64,000 bases of DNA, taken from the NCBI GenBank assembly GCA_016721845.1, contig JADKHK010000013.1, forward strand, positions 1,718,501-1,782,500, read 5' to 3'. Below, piece after piece: positions 17,285 to 25,586 of the stretch. The stretch is from Lysobacterales bacterium (GTDB lineage Bacteria > Pseudomonadota > Gammaproteobacteria > Xanthomonadales > Ahniellaceae). The notes under the pieces were generated by a model. That model did not search any database. It was not told where the DNA came from and saw nothing but the letters and a program-made list of their open reading frames with translations. Position numbers and translations under genes: made by a program. Positions within the stretch are counted from its first letter, which is position 1. Each line of letters opens with the position of its first letter.

Positions 17285-18247
17285 ATGAGCCAAGACACCC
17301 CCACCACGCCGCACCGCCGTATGGACCGCTGGATCGTCGACGCCGCCAAGGCATTCGCGCGCTGGTTCGATACCGACACCGACGCCGAGCCGGGCGCAGA
17401 CGCCCACCGCATCGATTGGGTGCGGGTGATTCCGTTTATCGGCCTGCACCTGGCGGCGCTGATCGGCGTCTGGTTCGTGGGGATTTCCTGGTTCGCGTTC
17501 TGGACGGCCGTGGTGCTGTACGCCGTGCGCATGTTCGCAATCACCGGGTTCTATCACCGCTATTTCTCGCACAAGACCTTCAAGACCTCGCGACCGGTGC
17601 AATTCCTGTTCGCGATCGTCGGCGCCGCCAGCGTGCAGCGCGGGCCGCTGTGGTGGGCGGCGCATCATCGCAATCATCATCGTCATTCCGACACCGAGCT
17701 GGATGTGCATTCGCCGGTCACGCGCTCGTTCTTCGTCAGCCACATGGGCTGGTTCCTGACCAAGGCCGGCTTTCGCACCGACCGCGCGGTGATCGCCGAC
17801 CTGATGAAGTTTCCGGAACTGCGCCTGGTCGACCGCTTCGACGTGTTCGTGCCGATCGCGCTGGCAACCGCGCTGTTCCTGCTCGGCGGCTGGCTCGGCG
17901 AACATCGCCCCGAACTGGGGACCAGTGCCGCGCAACTGCTGATCTGGGGCTTCTTCGTCTCGACCGTGGTGCTGTTCCACGCCACGGTGACGATCAATTC
18001 GTTTGCGCACCGTTTCGGATCGCGTCGCTACAAGACCCGTGACGACAGCCGCAACAACTGGCTGCTGGCCCTGATCACCTTCGGCGAAGGCTGGCACAAC
18101 AACCACCATCACTTCCCGGGATCTGCGCGCAACGGCTTCTTCTGGTGGGAATACGACCTCACTTTCTACGTGCTCAAGCTGATGAGCGTGTGCCGACTGG
18201 TCTGGGACCTGAAATCGGTGCCGCCGCAATTGAAGTACGCGCGATGA
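17285..18247 (+). CDS. Fatty-acyl desaturase (acyl-CoA delta-9 type)
   Basis: This 320-residue membrane di-iron desaturase carries the three His boxes of the family: HRYFSH (91-96), HHRNHH (127-132), and the C-terminal GWHNNHHHFPGS. It inserts a double bond into a saturated acyl chain using oxygen and electrons from a reductase. Hydrophobic segments around residues 48-85 and 160-230 fit the usual four helices. The next gene starts within its stop (ATGA), so it heads a lipid-modification operon running to 23928. It could supply the unsaturated chains that the Cfa-type methyltransferases downstream act on; this is an inference from context. Confidence 0.9.
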   Translation: MSQDTPTTPHRRMDRWIVDAAKAFARWFDTDTDAEPGADAHRIDWVRVIPFIGLHLAALIGVWFVGISWFAFWTAVVLYAVRMFAITGFYHRYFSHKTFKTSRPVQFLFAIVGAASVQRGPLWWAAHHRNHHRHSDTELDVHSPVTRSFFVSHMGWFLTKAGFRTDRAVIADLMKFPELRLVDRFDVFVPIALATALFLLGGWLGEHRPELGTSAAQLLIWGFFVSTVVLFHATVTINSFAHRFGSRRYKTRDDSRNNWLLALITFGEGWHNNHHHFPGSARNGFFWWEYDLTFYVLKLMSVCRLVWDLKSVPPQLKYAR

Positions 18248-19487
18248 AGATCGCCGTCGTCGGTTCCGGCATCAGCGGCCTCGGCGCCGCGTGGTTGCTG
18301 TCGCGCGAACACGAGGTCAGCGTGTTCGAGGCCAACGACTACGTCGGCGGCCATACGCATACCCACGAGATCGCGCTGGGCGACGCCAGCTACAGGGTCG
18401 ACACCGGCTTCATCGTCTGCAATCCGGACCACTACCCGAACTTCTTCCGCATGCTCGGCGAACTCGGCGTCGAGACCCAGGACACCACGATGAGCTTCGC
18501 CGTGCGCAACGAGCGCAGCGGCCTCGAATACAACGCCACCGATCTCGACCGACTCTTCATCCAGCGCCGCAACCTGCTGTCGCCACGATTCTGGTCGATG
18601 GTGCGCGGCATATTGAGGTTCTATCGCGAAGCGCCGGCCCTGCTCGACCTTCCCGGTGAAGGCCCGGACCTCGGCGACTATCTCGACGCGAATGGCTACG
18701 GCGAGGCCTTTCGCGATGATCATCTGGTGCCGATGGCCTCGGCACTGTGGTCCTCGCCGAGTGCACAGATCCTGAAGTTCCCGGCCAAGTATCTGGTGGC
18801 CTTCATGGCCAACCACCAGATGATGGTGACCCGCGATCGCAAGCCTTGGCGCGTGCTGCGCGGCGGATCGAACAGCTACGTTCGGGCCATGCTCGCGAAT
18901 GCGGCGTTTGCCGTACGCACGAACACGCCCGTGCGCGCCGTGCGCCGGGACGAGAACGGGGTCGCCGTGCAACTCGATAGCGGCAGCGAACGCTTCGACC
19001 AGATCGTGCTGGCCTGCCACAGCGACCAGGCGTTGGCCTTGCTCGCCGACGCCAGCGATCGCGAACGCGAGATCCTCGGTGCGATCGGCTACCAGTTCAA
19101 CGACACCGTGCTGCATACCGACGTGAGCCTGCTGCCAAAGCACCGCAAGGCCTGGGCGGCGTGGAACGCGCTGATGCTCGATGATGTGCGCCAGGCCTGC
19201 ACCGTCACCTACGACATGAGCCAGTTGCAGGGTATCCAGGCCCCGAAAATTTCTGCGTGACCCTGAACTGCAGCGACCGAATCGACCCGGCACGGATCCT
19301 GAAGCGACTGCGCTATCACCATCCGATCTACACGCGAGCCTCGGTCGCGGCGCAGGCGCGGCGCGACGAAATCAGCGGCCAGAAACGCACCTGGTACGCC
19401 GGCGCCTACTGGGGCTGGGGCTTCCATGAGGACGGCATGCGCAGCGCCGTCAATGTCGCACGCGCGCTGGGCGTACGCTGGCCGTGA
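18244..19487 (+). pseudogene. FAD-dependent amine-oxidase-like oxidoreductase, frameshifted
   Basis: This is a COG2907-type flavoprotein with the Rossmann motif VVGSGISGLGAAWLL at its start and EANDYVGGHTHTHEI after it. The first frame stops at 19260 after QAPKISA. The expected end (NFCVTLNCSDRIDPA, then YHHPIYT and GAYWGWGFHEDGM) continues in the -1 frame to 19487, where it overlaps the next gene as GTGA. One C is missing from the C run at 19241-19244; adding it gives QAPENFCVTLN. The restored protein would be about 414 residues, normal for the family. It is either a mutated gene or a sequence error. Members cluster with DUF1365 and Cfa genes and act on membrane lipids. Confidence 0.88.
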
Positions 19488-20260
19488 CTGGCGAGTTCGC
19501 CAGCGCGATCTACCGCGGCCGCGTGCGCCATCGTCGCCATGCCCCGCATCCGCATGCCTTCGCCTACGACATCGCTTATCTGTATCTCGATCTCGACGAG
19601 GTCGACACCGTCATGGCGCTGAGTCCTTGCTGGTCCGCGGCCCGTCGCAACCTGGGCGAGTTCCGTCGCAGCGACTATCACGGTGATCCGGCGACGCCCC
19701 TGGCCGATGCGGTCCGCGACACGGTGCAGGCGCGGATCGGTCGACGCCCGCCCGGACCGATCCGGCTGCTGACCCAGGCCCGCTACTTCGGCCACTGCTT
19801 CAATCCGGTGAGTTTCTATTACTGCTTCGACGCCGACGGCCACACGCTCGACGTGATCGTCGCCGAGATCACGAACACCCCATGGCAGGAACGGCATGCC
19901 TATGTGCTGCCGGTGCAGGACGCAGAACGCCACGGCCATGCGCTGCACTACCGGTTCGACAAGCGTTTCCATGTGTCGCCCTTCCTGCCGATGGACCGCC
20001 AGTACGACTGGCGCTTCCAGGTGCCGGACGAGCACCTGCGCGTGCACATGGACGTGAATCGCGAGGCCGTTCGGGACTTCGACGCGACCCTCGTGCTCGA
20101 GCGCGAGGCAATGTCTCGCAGCGCCCTGCATCGGCTGCTGTGGCGCTACCCGCTGATGACGCTGCGCGTGGTCGCCGCGATCCACTGGCAGGCCTTCATC
20201 ATCTGGTGCAAACGCAACCCTGTGTACGATCACCCGGCAAAATCAAAGGTCGCGCCATGA
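19484..20260 (+). CDS. DUF1365 family protein
   Basis: This 258-residue protein matches DUF1365: SAIYRGRVRHRRHAPHPHAF at the start, RLLTQARYFGHCFNPVSFYYCFD in the middle, then FHVSPFLPMDRQYDWRF. The family is almost always encoded between a COG2907 flavoprotein and a Cfa-like methyltransferase, as it is here, and is thought to take part in modifying membrane fatty acids; its chemistry is not known. The GTG start at 19484 overlaps the frame of the preceding flavoprotein by four bases, which itself argues that the downstream frame of that gene is real. The next gene again begins with ATGA. Confidence 0.88.
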   Translation: MTGEFASAIYRGRVRHRRHAPHPHAFAYDIAYLYLDLDEVDTVMALSPCWSAARRNLGEFRRSDYHGDPATPLADAVRDTVQARIGRRPPGPIRLLTQARYFGHCFNPVSFYYCFDADGHTLDVIVAEITNTPWQERHAYVLPVQDAERHGHALHYRFDKRFHVSPFLPMDRQYDWRFQVPDEHLRVHMDVNREAVRDFDATLVLEREAMSRSALHRLLWRYPLMTLRVVAAIHWQAFIIWCKRNPVYDHPAKSKVAP

Positions 20261-21552
20261 ACAGCAACTCCGAAGTCATCGAACGCCCCGTCGATACGGC
20301 GCCCGAAGCGCACAGTCGCTTCACGCGGTTCCTGCGCCGTCGCTTCCTGGCCTCGCTGGCCGGCCTGCGCGACTGCGAACTCAAACTGCACGACGACGGC
20401 GAAACCTTCGTGCTCGGCACGGCTGCAGCCGGAACCGAGCCGCTGCGGGCCGAGATCCACGTCGTGTCGGCCGAGTTCTATCGACGCCTCGCGATGAACG
20501 GCTCGGTCGGCGTGGCCGAGGCCTACATGGACGAACTCTGGCGTTGCGACGACCTGACCGCACTGGTGCGCATCTTCGTGCGCAACCGCGGCCTGCTCGA
20601 CGCGATGGAAACCGGGTCGGCGCGCATCGGCGGCTGGCTGATGCAGGCCTTGCACGTGTTCCGGCGCAACACCCGCGCAGGCAGTCGCAAGAACATCGCC
20701 GAGCACTACGATCTCGGCAATGACCTGTTCCGCCTGTTCCTCGACCGGAACCTGATGTATTCCTCCGCGATCTTCGTGCACGAGCACGAGTCGCTGGAGG
20801 TCGCGGCGACCCGCAAGCTCGATCGCATCTGCCAGAAGCTGGACCTGAAGCCGGGCGACCACGTCGTCGAGATCGGCACCGGCTGGGGTGGTTTTGCACT
20901 GCATGCCGCGAAGCACTACGGCTGCCGCATCACCACCACCACGATCTCGCGCGAGCAGCACGCGCTCGCCAGCCAGCGCGTCGCCGAAGCCGGTCTCTCC
21001 GACCGCGTGACCCTGCTGCTGAGCGATTATCGCGACCTCGATGGCCAGTACGACAAGCTGGTATCGATCGAGATGATCGAGGCGATCGGCCACCAGTATC
21101 TGGATACCTATTTTGCCAAGTGCTCCTCGCTGCTGAAGGCGGACGGTCTGGCCCTGATCCAGGCCATCACCATCGAGGACCATCGCTACGCGCAGGCGCT
21201 GACATCGGTCGATTTCATCAAGCGCTACATTTTTCCGGGCAGCTTCATTCCGTCGGTATCGGCGATGCTGGAAGCCTCGGGCCGCGTGTCCGACCTCAAG
21301 CTCACCCAGCTCGAAGACATCGGCCCGAGTTACGCGGTCACGCTGCGCATCTGGCATGAGCGCTTCATGGAAAAGCTCGGCGCAGTGCGCGAACTCGGCT
21401 ATCCGGATCGCTTCATTCGCATGTGGCGCTGGTATCTCGCCTATTGCGAGGGGGGCTTCATCGAGCGCGCGATCGGCGATGTGCAGATGTTGCTCGCCAA
21501 ACCCGGCGCACGGCGTGCGCAATATCTGCCCGACCTGAACCCCACGCTATGA
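20257..21552 (+). CDS. Cyclopropane-fatty-acyl-phospholipid synthase family methyltransferase
   Basis: This 431-residue SAM-dependent enzyme matches the Cfa family. It has an N-terminal domain (residues 1-140) and a methyltransferase domain with NIAEHYDLGNDLFRLFLD, KPGDHVVEIGTGWGGFALHAA and SIEMIEAIGHQYLDTYF. Cfa enzymes transfer a methylene or methyl group to double bonds in phospholipid acyl chains at the inner membrane. Members in this neighbourhood may make cyclopropane, methyl-branched or furan-type fatty acids. The ATG at 20257 overlaps the DUF1365 stop. A second related gene closes the operon at 22852. Confidence 0.88.
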   Translation: MNSNSEVIERPVDTAPEAHSRFTRFLRRRFLASLAGLRDCELKLHDDGETFVLGTAAAGTEPLRAEIHVVSAEFYRRLAMNGSVGVAEAYMDELWRCDDLTALVRIFVRNRGLLDAMETGSARIGGWLMQALHVFRRNTRAGSRKNIAEHYDLGNDLFRLFLDRNLMYSSAIFVHEHESLEVAATRKLDRICQKLDLKPGDHVVEIGTGWGGFALHAAKHYGCRITTTTISREQHALASQRVAEAGLSDRVTLLLSDYRDLDGQYDKLVSIEMIEAIGHQYLDTYFAKCSSLLKADGLALIQAITIEDHRYAQALTSVDFIKRYIFPGSFIPSVSAMLEASGRVSDLKLTQLEDIGPSYAVTLRIWHERFMEKLGAVRELGYPDRFIRMWRWYLAYCEGGFIERAIGDVQMLLAKPGARRAQYLPDLNPTL

Positions 21553-22079
21553 ACCTGATCGCGAACGCCGCGTTGTTCCAGGTCGTCTGGTTCGCCACCG
21601 TGGCCGGTGCCGGTGCCGGTCATTGGTGGACCGGACTGCCAGCCCTCGCCGTCTTCGCGATCTGGCAACTGCGCACCTCGCGCTGGCCGCGCGCCGATGC
21701 GGCCACGGTCGGCATCGGCATCCTGCTCGGGCTCGTCATCGATTCGATCCTGATCGCCGGTGGCTGGTTGCGTTATGCAACACCGCTGCCCTGGGTGCAG
21801 TTGGCGCCGGTCTGGATCATCGTGTTGTGGGCGGGCTTTGCATTGACGCTGAATCATTCGCTGGCCTTCCTGAAGCAGCACGTGCTGTGGTCGCTGCTGT
21901 TCGGTGCGATCGGCGGACCGCTCGCTTACCTCGGGGCCGCGCGCCTCTTCAATGCCGTCGAGTTCACCGCACCGGACATGCAGGTGGTGCTGGCGCTCGG
22001 TATTGCCTGGGCAATCGCGACACCGTTGTTGCTGACGATCGCCTCGCGACTGGTGGCACGCGAGCCGGTTCCGGCATGA
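21549..22079 (+). CDS. DUF2878 family membrane protein
   Basis: This 176-residue protein has five to six predicted membrane helices and matches DUF2878 by its start (NLIANAALFQVVWFATVAGAG), the motif VGIGILLGLVIDSILIAGGWLRY, and APVWIIVLWAGFALTLNHS. The function is unknown. Its genes recur next to Cfa and DUF1295 genes in other Proteobacteria, as seen here, so a role in membrane-lipid remodelling is likely. Start and stop overlap the neighbours by four bases each. Confidence 0.82.
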   Translation: MNLIANAALFQVVWFATVAGAGAGHWWTGLPALAVFAIWQLRTSRWPRADAATVGIGILLGLVIDSILIAGGWLRYATPLPWVQLAPVWIIVLWAGFALTLNHSLAFLKQHVLWSLLFGAIGGPLAYLGAARLFNAVEFTAPDMQVVLALGIAWAIATPLLLTIASRLVAREPVPA

Positions 22080-22855
22080 ATCCGCTGCTGCTGCCGCTGC
22101 TCTGGCTGGGCTTGATCGCAGCGATCGTGATGACTGCGGTGTGGGCGCTGCAGTGGCGCACCCGCAATGCCGGCTACGTCGATGTCGCCTGGGCCTTGAT
22201 GCTCGCCAGTGCGGCGCTCGGCTTCGGCTGGTTTGCGCAGGGTGATGTCGCGACCCGGCTGACCGTCGCCGTGCTCGGCGGTCTGTGGGGCTACCGGCTT
22301 GGATTGCACCTGCTGCACCGGGTATTGCGTGAACCCGAAGACGGGCGGTATGCACATCTGCGCAATCACTGGCGCGGCGATCAAGGCAAGTTCTTCGGCT
22401 TCTTCATGTTCCAGGCCGTGCTGACCGTGTTGTTCGCGACGCCGATGCTGGCGGCGGCGCAGAATCCGACGCCGCTGGACGTGCCGCATCTGGTGGTCGC
22501 GGTGGCGATCTGGTGCGTCGCGCTCGGCGGTGAATCGCTGGCCGACGCACAACTCGACGCGTTCCGTCGCCATCCCGGAAATCGCGGCAAAACCTGTCGC
22601 GACGGGCTCTGGCGATATTCGCGTCATCCGAATTATTTCTTCGAGTGGCTGCACTGGTTCGCCTATGTCGCACTCGCCTTCGGTTCGCCCTTGTTCGCGC
22701 TGAGCTGGATTGGCCCGATCGTGATGTTCGTCGCGCTGAACTGGATCACCGGCATCCCCTTCGTCGAAGCGCAGTCGCTGCGCTCGCGCGGTGATGACTA
22801 TCGCGAATATCAACGGACCACGAACCGATTCATTCCATGGACACCCCGCGCATGA
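22076..22855 (+). CDS. DUF1295 (steroid 5-alpha-reductase-like) membrane protein
   Basis: This 259-residue polytopic protein matches DUF1295, related to steroid 5-alpha reductase and isoprenylcysteine methyltransferases. It has VDVAWALMLASAALGFGWF, then the cytosolic signature DGLWRYSRHPNYFFEWLHWFAYV, and RGDDYREYQRTTNRFIPW near the end. The R-HPNYF-E motif binds a nucleotide cofactor (NADPH or SAM) in relatives. It probably reduces or otherwise modifies a lipid double bond; the substrate is unknown. ATGA overlaps on both sides place it firmly in the operon. Confidence 0.85.
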   Translation: MNPLLLPLLWLGLIAAIVMTAVWALQWRTRNAGYVDVAWALMLASAALGFGWFAQGDVATRLTVAVLGGLWGYRLGLHLLHRVLREPEDGRYAHLRNHWRGDQGKFFGFFMFQAVLTVLFATPMLAAAQNPTPLDVPHLVVAVAIWCVALGGESLADAQLDAFRRHPGNRGKTCRDGLWRYSRHPNYFFEWLHWFAYVALAFGSPLFALSWIGPIVMFVALNWITGIPFVEAQSLRSRGDDYREYQRTTNRFIPWTPRA

Positions 22856-23928
22856 GCACCTCCATCAGTGAACGCCTGCACGCCCTGACCGGGCACGAAC
22901 CGGTACTTTCAGGGATCGGGCTTGCAGAACGCGGCGTGCTGCCCGACCCGTTGCTGCGCCTCGCGATGCGCCATCTGTGCGCCGAACGGCTGCGACAGGA
23001 ATACGCCGGCGACTGGTTCGAGCGCCTGCGCGCCCGCGTCCACGAACTTCGGCAAAGCCCGATCGCGATCGAGACCGAGGCCGCGAACACCCAGCACTAT
23101 GAAGTGCCGCCCGCGTTCTTCGTGGCGTCGCTCGGGCAGCGCCTGAAGTATTCGAGCTGCTATTACCCGACCGGCCGCGAAACGCTGGACGAGGCCGAAA
23201 TCGCGATGCTCGATCTGTACCTCGAACGCGGCGAGTTCCGTGACGGACAGGACGTGCTCGAACTCGGCTGTGGCTGGGGATCCCTGACGCTGACCCTGGC
23301 CGAGCGATTTCCGAATTCGCGCATCACCGGCGTCAGCAATTCCGCGTTCCAGCGCGAGTTCATCGAAGCGCGCGCCCGCGAACGCGGGCTCGCGAACGTG
23401 CGCATCCTGACCCGCGACGTGAATCGCCTCGAACTCGATGCGGCCGCGTTCGATCGCTGTGTCTCGATCGAGATGTTCGAGCACATGCGCAACTATGAGA
23501 CCCTGCTCGGGCGCATCGCCGCTTGGCTGCGTCCGGGCGGCAAGCTCTTCGTGCACATCTTCTGCCACCGCGAGGTCTGCTATCCGTTCGAGCGCGACGG
23601 CGACCACGACTGGATGGCCCGCCATTTCTTCACCGGCGGGCTGATGCCGAGCGCCGACACGCTGTTGTGGTTCCAGCGCGACCTGAAGATCGAGGAACAG
23701 TGGCGCGTGCCCGGCACGCATTACGAGAAGACCGCCAACCACTGGCTGCAGAACCAGGACGCGCGCCGCGACACCGTGCTGAAGACCCTGGCCGGTGCCT
23801 ATGGCGACGACCGCGCCCTGCTCTGGCACCAGCGCTGGCGCATGTTCTGGATGGCCTGCGCGGAACTGTTCGGCTATCGCGACGGCACGGAATGGCTGGT
23901 GGGGCACTACCGGTTCGCGAAGCCTTGA
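22852..23928 (+). CDS. Second Cfa-family (coclaurine-N-methyltransferase-like) methyltransferase
   Basis: This 358-residue enzyme is a Cfa-superfamily methyltransferase with QHYEVPPAFFVASLGQRLKYSSCYY, VLELGCGWGSLTLTLAERFP (SAM site), and SIEMFEHMRNYETLLGRI. It lacks the longer N-terminal domain of the Cfa copy upstream and resembles the plant coclaurine N-methyltransferase-like branch. It may methylate a different lipid or act in sequence with the first copy. I use the ATG at 22852 because it overlaps the preceding stop as ATGA; an ATG five codons earlier is possible. It is the last gene of the operon, followed by a REP doublet. Confidence 0.85.
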   Translation: MSTSISERLHALTGHEPVLSGIGLAERGVLPDPLLRLAMRHLCAERLRQEYAGDWFERLRARVHELRQSPIAIETEAANTQHYEVPPAFFVASLGQRLKYSSCYYPTGRETLDEAEIAMLDLYLERGEFRDGQDVLELGCGWGSLTLTLAERFPNSRITGVSNSAFQREFIEARARERGLANVRILTRDVNRLELDAAAFDRCVSIEMFEHMRNYETLLGRIAAWLRPGGKLFVHIFCHREVCYPFERDGDHDWMARHFFTGGLMPSADTLLWFQRDLKIEEQWRVPGTHYEKTANHWLQNQDARRDTVLKTLAGAYGDDRALLWHQRWRMFWMACAELFGYRDGTEWLVGHYRFAKP

Positions 23929-23936
23929 TCGGCATT

Positions 23937-23999
23937 CTGTAGGAGGGCCACTTGTGGCCCGACAAGCGTTCCATCGGGCCACAAGTGGCCCTCCTGCAG
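23937..23999. repeat. REP doublet (REPIN-like inverted pair)
   Basis: Two 26-base arms at 23937-23962 and 23974-23999 are inverted copies matching at 25 of 26 positions, separated by 11 bases. Each arm is itself a near-palindrome (GGGCCAC-TT-GTGGCCC) preceded by GTAGGAG or GCAGGAG, the usual head of REP elements in pseudomonads and xanthomonads. The pair could fold into a cruciform and end transcripts of the lipid operon. It lies just ahead of the tilS start, so it may also shape tilS translation. No RAYT transposase is in the window. Confidence 0.8.
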
Positions 24000-24005
24000 A
24001 CAGCG

Positions 24006-25322
24006 ATGGCACACTGGGACATGACCCGTGCCCGCGCCGCTTTTACCGACTTCGTGGTCCGATCGCCACAGCACCGATTCGTCGTTGCACTCAGTGGCGG
24101 CCTCGATTCGCGCACGCTGCTGCACGTGGCCGCGTCTCTGCGTCATGAACTGGGGTTCGACCTGCGCGCGATCCACGTCGATCACGGTCTGCATCCGGAT
24201 TCGGCACGGTGGGCCGAGTGCTGTCGCGACTGGTGCGCCGCGCTGGCCGTCCCGGTCGATGTCGTGCGCGTCCAGGTCGAGCGCATCGCCGAACTCGGGC
24301 TCGAAGCCGCAGCCCGCGCGGCGCGACACACCGCGTTTTCGGAACGGATGGGCGAGGATGAGGTGCTGCTGGCCGCGCATCATCGCGACGACCAGGCCGA
24401 GACCTTCCTGCTGCGCGCCCTGCGTTCGCCCGGTTACGACGGTCTCGCGGGCATGCGTCCGCTGCGTCGCTTCGCACGTGGCTGGCTGGCACGCCCCTGG
24501 CTCGACGTGGCACGCAGCGCGATCCGTGCCGAAGCCGAGGCAGCCGGACTCGACTGGATCGACGATCCGAGCAATGCCGATATCGCGCTCGACCGCAATT
24601 TCCTGCGCCACGAGATCCTGCCAAGACTTGCGCAGCGCTGGCCGCAGGCGGTCACGGCACTGGCGACCTCGGCCGAACGCGCGGCCGATCTGCTCGCGCT
24701 TGCCGAGCCCGAGGTACAAAGGCTGCTCGCGCATCATCGCGATCTCGATCCCGCGGTGCTCGACACGCGCGTGCTCGACCTGGCCGATGGCAGCGCCTTC
24801 GCGGTGATCAAGGCCTGGCTGCGCGATCTGGGTCTGCCGAATCCGCCGCCGTCGGCACTGCGCGAGATGCATCGGCAGATGCGCGACGCGCGCGCCGACC
24901 GCGTGCCGGAAGTGCGCTGGCCGGGCGGAGTGATGTATCGCTATCGCGACCGCCTGCATGCCGGCGCACCGATGGCATCGGTCCCGTTGCTGGAGCAAGC
25001 GTGGTCGTCGGATGCAGCATTGGTGCTGCCCGACGCGCGCATGCTGCCGGCCCTGCCCGGACTGTTCGACGCGCCGTTGCGAATCGCGCCCCGACGCGGC
25101 GGCGAGAAGATCCGGCTGCACGCGAACGCGTCGCGGCGACCGGTCCGCCTGCTGCTGCAGGAGTACGGCGTACCGCCCTGGCGGCGCGACGCGCTTCCGT
25201 ACCTGTGGCAGGGCGAAACCTTGATCGCGGTCGGCGACCTGTTCCTCGACGCAGGTTTCTCGGCGCGGCTGCGCGAAGCCGGCCGCGTCTGGCGAATTGA
25301 AACGCCGGCGCGCTCGGGCTAA
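24006..25322 (+). CDS. tilS: tRNA(Ile)-lysidine synthetase
   Basis: This protein of about 438 residues attaches lysine to C34 of the CAU-anticodon isoleucine tRNA, using ATP, so that it reads AUA. The PP-loop motif is ALSGGLDSRTLL (residues 28-39 from this start). HHRDDQAETFLLR, DDPSNAD and the C-terminal TilS domain segment near FDAPLRIAPRRGGEKIR are also present. The start is uncertain: ATG codons at 24006 and 24021 are both plausible and neither has a clear Shine-Dalgarno, because the REP doublet ends at 23999. xseB begins nine bases after the stop. Confidence 0.92.
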   Translation: MAHWDMTRARAAFTDFVVRSPQHRFVVALSGGLDSRTLLHVAASLRHELGFDLRAIHVDHGLHPDSARWAECCRDWCAALAVPVDVVRVQVERIAELGLEAAARAARHTAFSERMGEDEVLLAAHHRDDQAETFLLRALRSPGYDGLAGMRPLRRFARGWLARPWLDVARSAIRAEAEAAGLDWIDDPSNADIALDRNFLRHEILPRLAQRWPQAVTALATSAERAADLLALAEPEVQRLLAHHRDLDPAVLDTRVLDLADGSAFAVIKAWLRDLGLPNPPPSALREMHRQMRDARADRVPEVRWPGGVMYRYRDRLHAGAPMASVPLLEQAWSSDAALVLPDARMLPALPGLFDAPLRIAPRRGGEKIRLHANASRRPVRLLLQEYGVPPWRRDALPYLWQGETLIAVGDLFLDAGFSARLREAGRVWRIETPARSG

Positions 25323-25331
25323 GGTGCACGC

Positions 25332-25586
25332 ATGTCTCCCCCCGAATCCAGCGAAGCCAGTCGTGTCGCCGAGTTCGAGCAGTCGCTCGATGAACTCGAG
25401 CAATTGGTCGGTCGCATGGAAAAGGGCGAGATGTCGCTGGACGAGTCGCTGTCCGCATTCGAACGCGGCGTCGGCCTGTATCGGCAATGCCGCACCGCAC
25501 TCGACCAGGCCGAACTGCGCGTGCGCCAGATCATCGACCCGAACGATCTCGATGGCGCGCCCCGCTTCGACCCCGACACGCCGTGA
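25332..25586 (+). CDS. xseB: Exodeoxyribonuclease VII small subunit
   Basis: This 84-residue protein is the small subunit of exonuclease VII, which with XseA degrades single-stranded DNA into oligonucleotides. The family pattern is clear: FEQSLDELEQLVGRMEKGEMSLDESLSAFERGVGLYRQC, then LDQAELRVRQI. It forms a helical hairpin that wraps on the large subunit; xseA is not in the window. Its 3' end overlaps the ispA start by 35 bases in another frame, an arrangement (xseB-ispA) common in Gammaproteobacteria. Confidence 0.93.
   Translation: MSPPESSEASRVAEFEQSLDELEQLVGRMEKGEMSLDESLSAFERGVGLYRQCRTALDQAELRVRQIIDPNDLDGAPRFDPDTP

Noticed and set aside
19241..19262. Programmed -1 frameshift in the flavoprotein gene
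   Set aside because: The C run and following AAAATTT do not form a canonical X-XXY-YYZ slippery heptamer in the required frame, and no strong pseudoknot was seen. A missing base is simpler.
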